A DNA stretch of 64,000 bases from Spirulina subsalsa PCC 9445 (GTDB lineage Bacteria > Cyanobacteriota > Cyanobacteriia > Cyanobacteriales > Spirulinaceae), in NCBI RefSeq assembly GCF_000314005.1, contig NZ_JH980292.1:4790598-4854597 (forward strand), written 5' to 3'. Positions 7,968-16,814 of this stretch are shown in pieces (position 1 is the stretch's first letter; each line of letters begins with the position of its first letter). Position numbers and translations under genes: made by a program. The notes beneath the pieces are model-generated. The model made no database searches and was not told the DNA's origin. It was given only the letters and a program-made list of their open reading frames with translations.

Positions 7968-9338
7968 TCATGGTAGGGGAACAAAATCATAACCAAATCC
8001 AGACCGAGAACCTGCCTCTACTTTAACCAATTGTACGGCTTGATTGCGATCGCCCGACGGTAAAAACCGAATATCCGCCGCCGCCCCAGAGGCTTGGAAA
8101 TTGGCATTGCCCAGCGTTTGTTGTACCCCTTGGGGGGTGGGATTTTGTCGCAAGGCTCCAATCAAGGCAACCGTCGCATCGTAGGCCATCGCCGTGCGCC
8201 AGTTCACATCCGCCCGCCACAGTTGACGGGAACGAGTCACAAACCCCGCGTTCGGATCTGCGTCAATATGCCACGGCACAGCCAACACCATCCCCAGAGC
8301 ATTATTTCCCCCTAACTGCAACAAACGGGGCGCATAGAGGCTATCTCCCGCCAATACAGGCAGATTGCGGCCATTTTCTTGGATCAGTTGCACCGCTTGA
8401 TCCAACGTATTAAAGTTCGTGGCTAAAACCAACACCTGCGCCCCTTTACTGCGGGCATCTTGCAGGGCATTACGAGCATTAAAATTACTTGATACATCAT
8501 ATTCCCCGACTACATTTCCCCCACTGGAAAATAATTCTTTCGTGAACTCATTTTTGAGGGACTGACTGTAATCACTTTGACTATTAAAAAACACCGCCGC
8601 CTGTTGTTGGTTTAACTCACTGAGTTGATAACGCACCATTGCCTTAGCGGTAAAAGCATCACTGGGAACTGTGCGAAAAATATACTCACCCTTTTGGGCA
8701 AGAGTAACCGATGTGCTAGTGGGAGAGATCATCACCAGACCCGACTCCTGATAAATCCCCGCCGCCGCCTCGCTATTTTCGCTGCTGAAGTGACCCACCA
8801 CCCCTAAAAGGCGTTCACGAGTAAAAGCTTGGGCGAGGTTACTTGCTCCTTGGGGGGTATTTTGATCATCACCAATGACCACCTTTAAGGGGGTGCCATT
8901 AATGCCGCCTTGGTCGTTGATTTCCTTTTGGGCTTGAGCGACTCCCCGGAGAATTTCCTGGGCGGCATCGAGGTTTCCGGTGATGGGAACCGCCACCCCA
9001 ATGGTGGGAACATTTTGGTTGCCGATGCGGGCATTATTCAAATAAATCAGGGCTTCCGGGTCGTTAGGATTGTTTTGGAGATAGGCTTCCAAGCGACTCA
9101 CAGCCGTTGAAAAATCATTTTGAGCGATCGCCTCCACCGCCGCCCGTTTCTCCGGTGCATCACGGGTCAAGAGTTTCCCCCCAGCACTGAGAGTCCCATC
9201 AGACCCCCGACCTCCCGTGAGGCTTGTATTTCCTCCCAAAAACCCCGCTTGATAGACCCACCATCCACCCCCTGCTAACAGCGCTCCGGTCACAACGAGG
9301 GAGATTAATAAGATTTTAGTTTCGTTTTTTTGAGTCAT
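7968..9338 (-). CDS. Membrane-anchored LivK-type (PBP1) binding protein with TPR-like stalk
   Basis: 456 residues. The start MTQKNETK and a transmembrane helix (about residues 9-30) match the anchors of its two neighbours. Residues about 65-105 resemble a single TPR hairpin (AIAQNDFSTAVSRLEAYLQ, then NPNDPEALIYLNNARI). From residue about 112 there is a type 1 periplasmic binding fold like branched-chain amino-acid receptors (GVAVPITG, then GGINGTPLKVVIGDDQN, VVGHFSSENSEAAAGIY). It is a clear paralogue of the gene upstream, 24 bp away. No permease or ATPase gene is present, so it may be a receptor rather than a transporter part. Confidence 0.87.
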   Translation of the reverse strand: MTQKNETKILLISLVVTGALLAGGGWWVYQAGFLGGNTSLTGGRGSDGTLSAGGKLLTRDAPEKRAAVEAIAQNDFSTAVSRLEAYLQNNPNDPEALIYLNNARIGNQNVPTIGVAVPITGNLDAAQEILRGVAQAQKEINDQGGINGTPLKVVIGDDQNTPQGASNLAQAFTRERLLGVVGHFSSENSEAAAGIYQESGLVMISPTSTSVTLAQKGEYIFRTVPSDAFTAKAMVRYQLSELNQQQAAVFFNSQSDYSQSLKNEFTKELFSSGGNVVGEYDVSSNFNARNALQDARSKGAQVLVLATNFNTLDQAVQLIQENGRNLPVLAGDSLYAPRLLQLGGNNALGMVLAVPWHIDADPNAGFVTRSRQLWRADVNWRTAMAYDATVALIGALRQNPTPQGVQQTLGNANFQASGAAADIRFLPSGDRNQAVQLVKVEAGSRSGFGYDFVPLP

Positions 9339-9362
9339 AATGGTTGCTCTTTATAAAATTAA

Positions 9363-10763
9363 CTAGGGAATGGGGTTGAAATCTTGACCAAAGCCAGAAC
9401 GAGTTCCGGGGACGACTTCCACCAATTGAACGGCTTGATTGCGATCGCCCGACGGCAAAAACCGAATCACCTCCGAAGCCCCCTCTGTCGTGAACCCCGA
9501 ACGGCCTAAAGCTTCTTGTACCCCCGAGCGAGTAGGCGTTTCCCCTAATGCCGCCATCAAGGCAACAGTCGCATCATAGGCCATCGCCGTCCGCCAGTTC
9601 ACCTCCGCCCGCCAGAGTTGCGCCGAAGTCCGAGTAAAAGGAGCATCGGGATGGGCTAAAATATGCCACGGCACCGCCACCACCATCCCCTGAGCATCCT
9701 GCGCCCCCACTTGTAGCAGTCGGGGATTATAGAGACTATCCCCCCCCAACAAAGGCAACTCTTGACGATTAAGTTGAACCACCCGTAACGCTTGGTCGAG
9801 CGTTGGGGTATTAGTCAGTAAAACCAGCACCTCGGCGCCCTGTTCTTTCGCCCCTCTCACCGCCTGACTGGGGTTAAAATCAGGGCGAGACACATCAAAC
9901 TCCTGTAGAACACTGCCCCCACTGGTGAACAATTCCGTTGTAAACTGCCCCTTCAACGACAAACTATAATCACTCTGGCCGTTATAAAAAATCGCCGCCT
10001 GATTGAGATTTAAGGTCGTCAGTTGGTACTGAGCCAAGGCCTTAGCCGTAAACGCATCACTCGGGGCCGTGCGGAAGATATAATTCCCCGCTTGAGATAA
10101 CGTAACAGAGGTGCTAGAGGGGGAAATCATCACTAAACCCTCCTGTTGATAAATCGCCGCCGCCGCTTGGCTCACATCACTACTAAAATGACCCACTACT
10201 CCTAAAATTTCCGGCCTTCTCACCAACGCATCAGCCACCCGTTGCGCCATCTCCGGGTTATTTTGATCATCGGCAATAATTACCTTGAGCGGTACCCCAT
10301 TAATACCCCCCCGTTGGTTAATTTCCTGTTGCGCTTGAGCCACCCCCCGTAAAATTTCCTTCGCGGAATTCTCACTGCCTGTAATCGGCACAGCAACGGC
10401 GATAGGATAGGAACGACCTTGAGCAATGCGGGCATTATTGAGATAAATCAAGGCTTCCGGCTCATTGGGATTTTGTTGTAGAAAGGCTTCTAGAACTTGA
10501 ACCGCTTGGCTATATTGACGATTAGCGATCAGTTCCACGGCCGACTGAAGCTCTACACTCCCGCCGAGTAATAATTGCTCCCCCCCACTCAACGCAACCA
10601 TAGAACCAGAAGACCCAAGGGGTAACGTTCCGATGCCGTTGGGAGAAGCAAAGAAACCGCTCAAAACCCCCGACTCTCGCACCCACCAAACCCCCCCCAC
10701 TAATACGGCACTGGTGAGCAGGAAGGCAATTAAAAGGGTTTTGGTTTCATTTTGTTTAGACAT
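9363..10763 (-). CDS. Membrane-anchored LivK-type (PBP1) binding protein with TPR-like stalk, paralogue
   Basis: 466 residues with the same order as its neighbour: KQNETK anchor motif, one transmembrane helix, a linker, a TPR-like hairpin (LIANRQYSQAVQVLEAFLQ, then NPNEPEALIYLNNARI) and a type 1 periplasmic binding domain (VAVPITGSENSAKEILRG, VVGHFSSDVSQAAAAIYQ, VMISPSSTSVTLSQAG). The paralogues differ most in the linker and in the ligand-pocket loops, which suggests different ligands. It is the first binding protein after the Ser/Thr kinase gene, 64 bp downstream, and the three binding-protein genes are closely spaced. Confidence 0.87.
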   Translation of the reverse strand: MSKQNETKTLLIAFLLTSAVLVGGVWWVRESGVLSGFFASPNGIGTLPLGSSGSMVALSGGEQLLLGGSVELQSAVELIANRQYSQAVQVLEAFLQQNPNEPEALIYLNNARIAQGRSYPIAVAVPITGSENSAKEILRGVAQAQQEINQRGGINGVPLKVIIADDQNNPEMAQRVADALVRRPEILGVVGHFSSDVSQAAAAIYQQEGLVMISPSSTSVTLSQAGNYIFRTAPSDAFTAKALAQYQLTTLNLNQAAIFYNGQSDYSLSLKGQFTTELFTSGGSVLQEFDVSRPDFNPSQAVRGAKEQGAEVLVLLTNTPTLDQALRVVQLNRQELPLLGGDSLYNPRLLQVGAQDAQGMVVAVPWHILAHPDAPFTRTSAQLWRAEVNWRTAMAYDATVALMAALGETPTRSGVQEALGRSGFTTEGASEVIRFLPSGDRNQAVQLVEVVPGTRSGFGQDFNPIP

Positions 10764-10827
10764 GATGCGCCGTGTTAGGGGTTCAGCCTCATTCTAAAAG
10801 ATGTCTATTCCTTTTTGGTTTCTCCCG

Positions 10828-12279
10828 TTACAACACATTGGATAATAACTGATAAATCAGCCTAAAAATGGTGGTGATTAACACAATAACCGCCGCCATT
10901 AAAATCCCAAGCATCAACAGGGCAATCGGTACAGGCATCACGGCAAAAATTTCCGGGAAGCCAAAACCCTGCCAAGCAACCATCCCCCAAGTGATTAAGA
11001 AACTCAGCCCCCCTAAAATGGCCAGATCCCATTTTTCAATCAAGCGACGAATTTGGGCATAAATCAGCCCCCCCAAGGTGGCTCCCCATAGCCCCATACT
11101 AATGGCCGGATTGCCGAAAAACGTTAGCAGGGTGATATAAAGCAAGACCCCACTAAATCCGGTAAAGGCAGCACTGCCGAGAATTTCCAGAAGGGAAAAG
11201 GAGGACTTGGCAGGGGAGGGGGTGGGAGGGGGTGGGGGGGCAGGGGAAGGGGCCGGAGAACGGGTGGTAGGCGGCTGTACAACGTTGGGGGGAGGTGGGA
11301 CAGGTTTGGGCGGGGGAGGGGCGGCTACAGGCTCTTGTAGGGCGTTTAGGACTTCTTGGGCGGATTGAAAGCGGGACTTAGGGCTAGCGAGTAACATCCG
11401 GTCGAGAACGTCGGCGAGGCGATCGCTCACTTGGGGGGCATGGGGTCGCCAATTCCAATCATTACTATAGGAATCATACAAGTCTTCGGGGGGTTTGCCT
11501 GTTAATAAGGTTAACGCCGTACAGGCCAGGGCATATAAATCCGTTGAGGGATAAACTTGCGCCCCCTGCATCTGTTCTGGGGGGGCAAAGCCCATAGAAT
11601 AAATGCCTGTTGAGCGGCCTTGGGGTGTTGCTGCGCTGGCCGTCACCTGTTTCACCGCTCCAAAATCCAGTAAATAGAACTTACCCGCTTTACTGCGCAT
11701 GATATTGGAGGGTTTAATATCCCGATGGATGGAATGGTGTTCATGGACAAACTTGAGAATGTGCAGAATGGCTTGCAGGATCTCGATGACTTCCGCTTCT
11801 GAATAGATGCTTTTCTGGGCTTGTTCTCGTTCTAGGTCTTCCCCGTCGATGTATTCTTGCACCAAATAGAAAAACTGTTCTTCCTTGTTTTGTCCTATAC
11901 TCGGCACCATTAAGGGGAAAAAGGCGTAGGAGTCGGGAATTTGGGGATGAACGCCCAATTCTTCCAACACTTCGGCCTCCCGCTGAAATAAACCGAGGGC
12001 AATTTCTAATTGTTTGGGACTAGGATCTCCGGCGGGTTGGAATAACTTGACTACACATAACCGTAAACTGGTAGTGTAGCGATCGCGGGCGAGAAAGGCC
12101 GCCCCAAATCCCCCGCGCCCCAACAGACGGAAAGGAAGATAGCGCCCCCCTAAAATCAAGGGCATCCCACAGGTCATACAAAACTTTTGCTGGGTGGTTT
12201 TTAATGTGTTCTGATCATCAAGGTCTGGGAAAACATTGTTAGGTTTCGGGCAGCCGGGACGAGTACAGAGGATTTCCAT
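10828..12279 (-). CDS. Membrane Ser/Thr protein kinase with N-terminal four-Cys motif
   Basis: 483 residues from the ATG at 12277-12279 (MEILCTRPGC). This start is preferred because the family begins exactly there; an upstream ATG at 12339 adds 20 unrelated residues. C5, C10, C34 and C37 form a probable zinc ribbon. The kinase domain has the glycine loop LLGRGGFGAAFLA, an ion-pair lysine in CVVKLFQP, the catalytic loop HRDIKPSNIM and LDFGAVKQ. A Pro-rich linker and four or so C-terminal hydrophobic helices follow, so the kinase faces the cytosol. It heads the run with three membrane-anchored binding proteins, which suggests a shared signalling role. Confidence 0.9.
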   Translation of the reverse strand: MEILCTRPGCPKPNNVFPDLDDQNTLKTTQQKFCMTCGMPLILGGRYLPFRLLGRGGFGAAFLARDRYTTSLRLCVVKLFQPAGDPSPKQLEIALGLFQREAEVLEELGVHPQIPDSYAFFPLMVPSIGQNKEEQFFYLVQEYIDGEDLEREQAQKSIYSEAEVIEILQAILHILKFVHEHHSIHRDIKPSNIMRSKAGKFYLLDFGAVKQVTASAATPQGRSTGIYSMGFAPPEQMQGAQVYPSTDLYALACTALTLLTGKPPEDLYDSYSNDWNWRPHAPQVSDRLADVLDRMLLASPKSRFQSAQEVLNALQEPVAAPPPPKPVPPPPNVVQPPTTRSPAPSPAPPPPPTPSPAKSSFSLLEILGSAAFTGFSGVLLYITLLTFFGNPAISMGLWGATLGGLIYAQIRRLIEKWDLAILGGLSFLITWGMVAWQGFGFPEIFAVMPVPIALLMLGILMAAVIVLITTIFRLIYQLLSNVL

Positions 12280-12395
12280 AATATCTATGCAGAAGTGCCA
12301 GAGTGGGGACTTTTCAGCAAAATCACTACTGTCCCTCATCTTAGTCTATGGCAAGACTGGAAAGATGTTGTATTACCCAATCTTGACAAGTTAAG

Positions 12396-12606
12396 GGAAC
12401 GGGGAACGGGGAATAGGGAGTCAGGAATCGGTGTAGGGGCGCAATGCTTGCGCCCTAGGGAGTCGGGAATCGGGAGTCCGGGAACTCTCCCCCCCTGTTC
12501 CCTGTTTCCTGTTCCCTGTTCCCTAAAATAAAAGAGTTTTGGCTATTCACTACCCACTATTCCCCTGCTCCCCTGCTCCCCTGCTCCCCGTTCCCTAGCC
12601 CAGTTA
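12396..12606. repeat. Heptamer-rich repeat block with GGCGCAA hairpin, copy 1
   Basis: This intergenic block holds G-rich heptamers (GGGAACG, GGGAATA), then a hairpin GGGCGCAA-TGC-TTGCGCCC, then C-rich heptamers. The block ATAAAAGAGTTTTGGCTATT and runs of CCCCTGCT close it. The same order recurs at about 14745-14957 on the other side of the next kinase gene. No gene is seen in it. Confidence 0.85.
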
Positions 12607-12616
12607 AAGGATTGTG

Positions 12617-14644
12617 CTACTGCAAACCCGGTTGTTCAACAAAAGACGAGTTGGGACTCTCAGGTTCTGCGACGGGACGAGAAGGGGTTAACTCCTCAAT
12701 CGGTTCGGGGGAGATAAAGGTTGGGGTTGTGACCTCGGAGGGAGTAGGTTTAGGAGGATTCAGAATCCAGCCTCCGTTTTCTTCCTCGGGCTTTTGGGGT
12801 TTTTCCACCACGGGGGAGGTTAGAGAATCTTCTGTGATGATGGGGGGAGAGGGACGAGTGCTGGGGGTGCTTTGGCGTTCTTGTTCCACTTTGCGATCGC
12901 GGGCTTCCTTGGCAATCTGGAGAAAACGGGTTTTCCAATACTCATACTCACTGGGGTTAGTATTGGCGTGGGCGATCGCATCATCCCAACGACGTTCCGC
13001 TAAAGCCCGTCGTGCTGCCTCATAACGCCGTTCTAAAACCTGCCATTCCTGTTGCCATTGAGCCATCGTATTCTGGGCTTGACGGTAGGCCTCACTGCGA
13101 CGAGAAATAGAACGCGCCAACTCAATCGCCCCCGATAAATCCCCATTTTGAAACCGTTCCTGCGCCCGACTTAAAATATCCCCTCCTGAGTCTGAAGCAG
13201 GTCTTTCTGGGGTAGGAGAAGCCACAGGAGGACTGGATGGCTCAGGAGAGGATTCCCGCGCCACAGGGGACGTAAAATCCTGATCACAGGTCACATATTG
13301 AGGCTGACTGGAAACCCACCCCTCCACCGGGTCATTAATTTGTACCCAATCATCCGCCTTGCGACCCGTGAGACTCAAGACCGTTCCCCGTTCCACCCCG
13401 CCGACGATTTGGCCATTGGGGCGATCGCGCACATTTAACCCATTCTCCACCAACACCGTACAAGTCGGCCGTCGTTCAAAAGACACCTCACGCCCCCCAA
13501 ACCAATCCAACACCGGATTAGAACGCCGGGGTGCATTATTCGCCGTCCCCGATTGGGGCTGTAACCGATTGAGCGCAAAGGTTGCCCCAAACGCCACCGA
13601 AAACATCACCGCAAACACCGAACAAAACAGCAACAACAGAGGATTCGGCCCCTTTTTCCCCTTGGGAGTTGGAGTATATCCCCCTCGCGCCGTCTTAGGA
13701 GGAGACACCCGATGAACCGACATCTCCAACGGAGCCACAGCCAGCGTCGCCTGTTCCGACAACGGCGGCACCGTGGGAGGTGGAAGGGGAGCAAGAGCAG
13801 GCAATTGGGCGGTGGGAGCCGCCGTCACATGAAGATTAGAAACCACCGTCAGCACCTCAGCCGCCGACTGATAACGCTCCCGAAAATGATAGGCCACCAA
13901 ACGCTCTAAAATCGCCCCCAAACCCGGACTACAACAATCCCGTTGCCAGACAATCTCCCCAGTTTGAGAATCATAATCAAACTGTTGAGGACTCACCCCC
14001 GTTAACGCCTGAATGGCAATCACCCCCACCGAATACAAATCACTGGCAAAACAAGGCTGGCCCCTGGCCTGTTCACTGGCCATATAGCCCGGCGTTCCTA
14101 CAGAAACCGTATTCGCTGCCCCGTAAGGATTAAAAGCCACTTGAGAGCGAATCTGCTTCACCGCCCCAAAATCCACCAACACCAAACGCCTATCCCCATC
14201 CCGGCGCAAAATATTATCCGGTTTAACATCCCGGTGAATCACATTTTGACCATGAACAAAAGTCAACACCTCCAACAGTTCGCGCAACAGTTGGATCACT
14301 TTTCCCTCTTCCCAGCGTTGACCTTTCACCAACTCCTGAGTTAAAGGATGTCCTTCCACATAATCCTGAACTAAATAAAATTCTGCTTCTTGTTCAAAAT
14401 AAGCCAATAATCGGGGAATTTGACTGTGCATCCCCAAACGTTCTAAAGTTTCTGCCTCTGTTGTGAAGAGTCGGCGCGCTGTGGTCAAAAATTGGGGATC
14501 TTGACTCACAGGATGTAACTGTTTCACCACACAAATGGGATGCCCGGGACGACGGGTATCGTGAGCGAGATAAGTTTGACCAAATCCACCCGCCGCTAGT
14601 GTTTGAATAATTTTATAACGCCCATCTAGTAGTTTTCCAATCAT
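12617..14644 (-). CDS. Ser/Thr protein kinase with transmembrane helix and SH3b domain
   Basis: 675 residues. The kinase domain occupies about residues 1-270, with glycine loop LAAGGFGQTYLA, lysine in CVVKQLHP, catalytic loop HRDVKPDNIL and VDFGAVKQ. A basic segment precedes one transmembrane helix (about 335-357, LLLLFCSVFAVMFSVAFGA). Outside is a bacterial SH3 domain (CTVLVENGLNVRDRPNGQIV, then DDWVQINDPVEGWV) that usually contacts peptidoglycan or another wall ligand. A Ser/Pro-rich linker, an alpha-helical Arg/Glu-rich region and another Pro-rich tail follow. The architecture suggests a wall- or envelope-sensing kinase. It is separated from the other kinase by the repeat block, so a common transcript is uncertain. 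Confidence 0.9.
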   Translation of the reverse strand: MIGKLLDGRYKIIQTLAAGGFGQTYLAHDTRRPGHPICVVKQLHPVSQDPQFLTTARRLFTTEAETLERLGMHSQIPRLLAYFEQEAEFYLVQDYVEGHPLTQELVKGQRWEEGKVIQLLRELLEVLTFVHGQNVIHRDVKPDNILRRDGDRRLVLVDFGAVKQIRSQVAFNPYGAANTVSVGTPGYMASEQARGQPCFASDLYSVGVIAIQALTGVSPQQFDYDSQTGEIVWQRDCCSPGLGAILERLVAYHFRERYQSAAEVLTVVSNLHVTAAPTAQLPALAPLPPPTVPPLSEQATLAVAPLEMSVHRVSPPKTARGGYTPTPKGKKGPNPLLLLFCSVFAVMFSVAFGATFALNRLQPQSGTANNAPRRSNPVLDWFGGREVSFERRPTCTVLVENGLNVRDRPNGQIVGGVERGTVLSLTGRKADDWVQINDPVEGWVSSQPQYVTCDQDFTSPVARESSPEPSSPPVASPTPERPASDSGGDILSRAQERFQNGDLSGAIELARSISRRSEAYRQAQNTMAQWQQEWQVLERRYEAARRALAERRWDDAIAHANTNPSEYEYWKTRFLQIAKEARDRKVEQERQSTPSTRPSPPIITEDSLTSPVVEKPQKPEEENGGWILNPPKPTPSEVTTPTFISPEPIEELTPSRPVAEPESPNSSFVEQPGLQ

Positions 14645-14744
14645 AAACCGATTGATTTAAGCTATTTTGACTTTATCTTGACATATCACCATCCGATTTT
14701 AAGGGGTATCGGTTAGGCAATTTACCCCTATTGCTTAATAAGTC

Positions 14745-14957
14745 CGAGAGTCGGGAGTCGGGAATCGGTGTAGGGGCGCAATGCTTGCGCCCTAGGGAAT
14801 CGGGGGGAGGGGGAGAGAGGGAGACAAGGAATTAAGACTTATTAACTATTACCTCCCCCTTCCCGTTCCCTGTTCCCTAAAATAAAAGAGTTTTGGCTAT
14901 TCACTAGCTACTATTCCCCTGCCCCCCTGCTCCCCTGCCCCCCTACTCCCAGCGACT
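14745..14957. repeat. Heptamer-rich repeat block with GGCGCAA hairpin, copy 2
   Basis: This repeats the order of the block at 12396-12606: GGGAGTC heptamers, the GGGCGCAA...TTGCGCCC hairpin at about 14772-14793, then TTCCCTGTTCCCT, ATAAAAGAGTTTTGGCTATT and CCCCTGC runs. The wider gap 14645-15034 otherwise holds only the likely promoter regions of the flanking divergent genes. Confidence 0.85.
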
Positions 14958-15034
14958 AGCTCAAATTGTGGTCTTGTTCTTTTGCCCATTCCCTTCTACC
15001 CTAGACATTTCCCCTGAGTTTTAACCTTCACACC

Positions 15035-15412
15035 ATGAAACCCAAATTCCGCACAACTCAAGACTGGGAACAAGCTCAACTGCTCATGCAGCCCATCTTA
15101 ATCCGCGTGGTGGACAACCTCCGCAAGCAACTGGACAGCTTTCCGGGCAAAAGTCATTATGAAGAGGTCGAAACCCCCTATCCCGGCCATCAACTCTGTC
15201 TGACCCATGAGAATAAAATAGTACGAGTAAACCTATGGGAACTCTGCTTTCAGGTTTGTTTTATTCAGTACGAGGTTACTGATTCAACAGAAGAAAAGCT
15301 AGTGGAAATTGATACCCGTTTATTAGACGAAAACGGAGAGGTAGATTGGGAGATTTTGGATGATAAAGTGCAGCAGGTGATCGGCAATTTTTTTAGAAAT
15401 TTGCTATGGTGA
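15035..15412 (+). CDS. Hypothetical protein, acidic, 125 residues
   Basis: Not recognised as a named family. The ATG at 15035 opens MKPKFRTTQDWEQAQLLMQP. The protein is soluble and acidic, with alternating beta-type segments (LCFQVCFIQYEV, KLVEIDTRLLDENGEVDWE) and a C-terminal aromatic/Leu end. Its codon use is like its neighbours. It precedes another small unknown gene by 32 bp in the same direction, so they may be co-transcribed. Confidence 0.65.
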   Translation: MKPKFRTTQDWEQAQLLMQPILIRVVDNLRKQLDSFPGKSHYEEVETPYPGHQLCLTHENKIVRVNLWELCFQVCFIQYEVTDSTEEKLVEIDTRLLDENGEVDWEILDDKVQQVIGNFFRNLLW

Positions 15413-15444
15413 TCTGCTGATGTAGCGATTTAACTACGCCGCCT

Positions 15445-15708
15445 GTGAGTTCTAAGCATTTGCCTGAAACCATTGCTCATGTCCGGATTACGGGGCAGTC
15501 TTGGCAACAAGGAAAAATTGAGGGGGAAGTGAGCGCCGCTTCCTATGAGTGGGAGTTTCAATGGCATTTTCGTCAGGGTATCTTAATCATTCAACCTTCT
15601 CTCGGACGGGCTTTAATTCTAGAACCCCTCAGTCGTTTTCTGGAGCGTTCAGATTATCAATTGGAGCCAGGGAGTGATTATGAGTTTACGGTGCGAGCCT
15701 TGTTTTGA
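15445..15708 (+). CDS. Hypothetical protein, 87 residues, GTG start
   Basis: 87 residues from a GTG. It is rich in beta-type and aromatic residues (ASYEWEFQWHFRQGILIIQP, YELEPGSDYEF-like end) and predicted soluble. I do not recognise the family. Its proximity to the preceding small gene suggests one short operon. A start further downstream would remove the first beta strand, so the GTG is preferred. Confidence 0.55.
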   Translation: MSSKHLPETIAHVRITGQSWQQGKIEGEVSAASYEWEFQWHFRQGILIIQPSLGRALILEPLSRFLERSDYQLEPGSDYEFTVRALF

Positions 15709-15914
15709 TAGCTGGGAATTCCCCATGCCCCAACCTTAACAAGTTGGGCTTGTGTGCATTTTGTCAAGTCCCAAGGGATAGGAGGTTGTAAAGAAGGGGG
15801 AACTCAGAGCAAGCCCTGAGTTAAACTAAAGGGAGAACCTTCCGGGGTCGTAACCCTACGGTTTGGTTGTTCTTGGCAGTCTATCCTTCCTTAGCGATTC
15901 ACTGGGAATTCCCT
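15709..15914. other. Gap with a short hairpin, upstream of the HD gene
   Basis: About 200 bp without a gene. AACTCAG at 15801-15807 pairs with CTGAGTT at 15816-15822. GGGAATTCCC-type sequence occurs at both ends of the gap (about 15716 and 15904). Nothing else identifiable was seen. Confidence 0.4.
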
Positions 15915-16778
15915 ATGTTTTTGTCCACAAATTTATTGATTGATCATCTTGTTACGCAACTGAACCGGGGTTATCATCGGACTTACGGGGGCTGGAAGTC
16001 GGAGTATTCTGAGATTATTTCTTGGGCGGCGGGAATGGCTTTAGAAAATATTGCCAATAGTGACGCGCTGTATCATAACGTGGAACATACTATTTTTGTC
16101 ACGTTGGTGGGTCAAGAAATCTTACGGGGAAAGCATATTAAGGAGGGGGGGGCGACTCCGGAGGATTGGCTGCATTTTCATATTTCCCTGTTGTGCCATG
16201 ATATTGGGTATGTGAAGGGAGTTTGTCGGCGCGATCGCCCTAAGTCCAATCTCTACGCGACTGGGGTAGACGAACAAATGATTGAACTGCCCCCGGGGGC
16301 GAGTGATGCGGCGTTAGCCCCCTATCATGTAGATCGGGGCAAATCTTTTGTCATGGAGCGTTTTCGCGGTCATAAGTTAATTGATGCGGAAATTCTCAAG
16401 GAAAATATTGAGTTAACTCGGTTTCCGGTGCCGGCGGATGAAGATCATAAAAATACGGAGAATTACCCCGGTTTAGTGCGGGCGGCGGATTTAATCGGCC
16501 AGTTAAGTGATCCTCGGTATTTACAAAAAATTCCGGCTTTGTTTTATGAGTTCGAGGAAATTGGGACAAACAAGTTTTTAGGCTATCAGTCGCCGGGGGA
16601 TTTGCGGGCGAATTATCCTAGTTTTTATTGGAAAGCGGTTTATCCTTATATTCAAACGGGGTTAAAGTATCTGAATTTAACCCAAGCCGGAAAACAGGTG
16701 ATTGCCAATCTATACGCGACGGTGTTCCAAGTTGAACATGAGGAAGATCCGAGAGTGGAGAGGGTTTTAGCCTCCTAA
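15915..16778 (+). CDS. HD-domain metal-dependent phosphohydrolase
   Basis: 287 residues from the ATG at 15915 (MFLSTNLLIDHL). A TTG start at 15867 would add 16 residues that look untranslated. The HD signature is visible: HNVEHT supplies the first histidines and LLCHDIGYVKG the HD pair, with a later LVRAADLIGQLSD segment that fits the last Asp. Such proteins hydrolyse nucleotides or cyclic nucleotides. It lies 36 bp upstream of a PAS histidine kinase, itself followed after 36 bp by a LOV hybrid kinase, so the three genes likely form one operon. Confidence 0.85.
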   Translation: MFLSTNLLIDHLVTQLNRGYHRTYGGWKSEYSEIISWAAGMALENIANSDALYHNVEHTIFVTLVGQEILRGKHIKEGGATPEDWLHFHISLLCHDIGYVKGVCRRDRPKSNLYATGVDEQMIELPPGASDAALAPYHVDRGKSFVMERFRGHKLIDAEILKENIELTRFPVPADEDHKNTENYPGLVRAADLIGQLSDPRYLQKIPALFYEFEEIGTNKFLGYQSPGDLRANYPSFYWKAVYPYIQTGLKYLNLTQAGKQVIANLYATVFQVEHEEDPRVERVLAS

Positions 16779-16814
16779 AAGTGTTTCGTTTTCTCGTTTT
16801 TATCCAGGTTGATC

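Noticed and set aside
12277-12339. Earlier start for the zinc-ribbon kinase
   Set aside because: The 20 extra residues have no family resemblance, while MEILCTRPGC at 12279 is the usual beginning.
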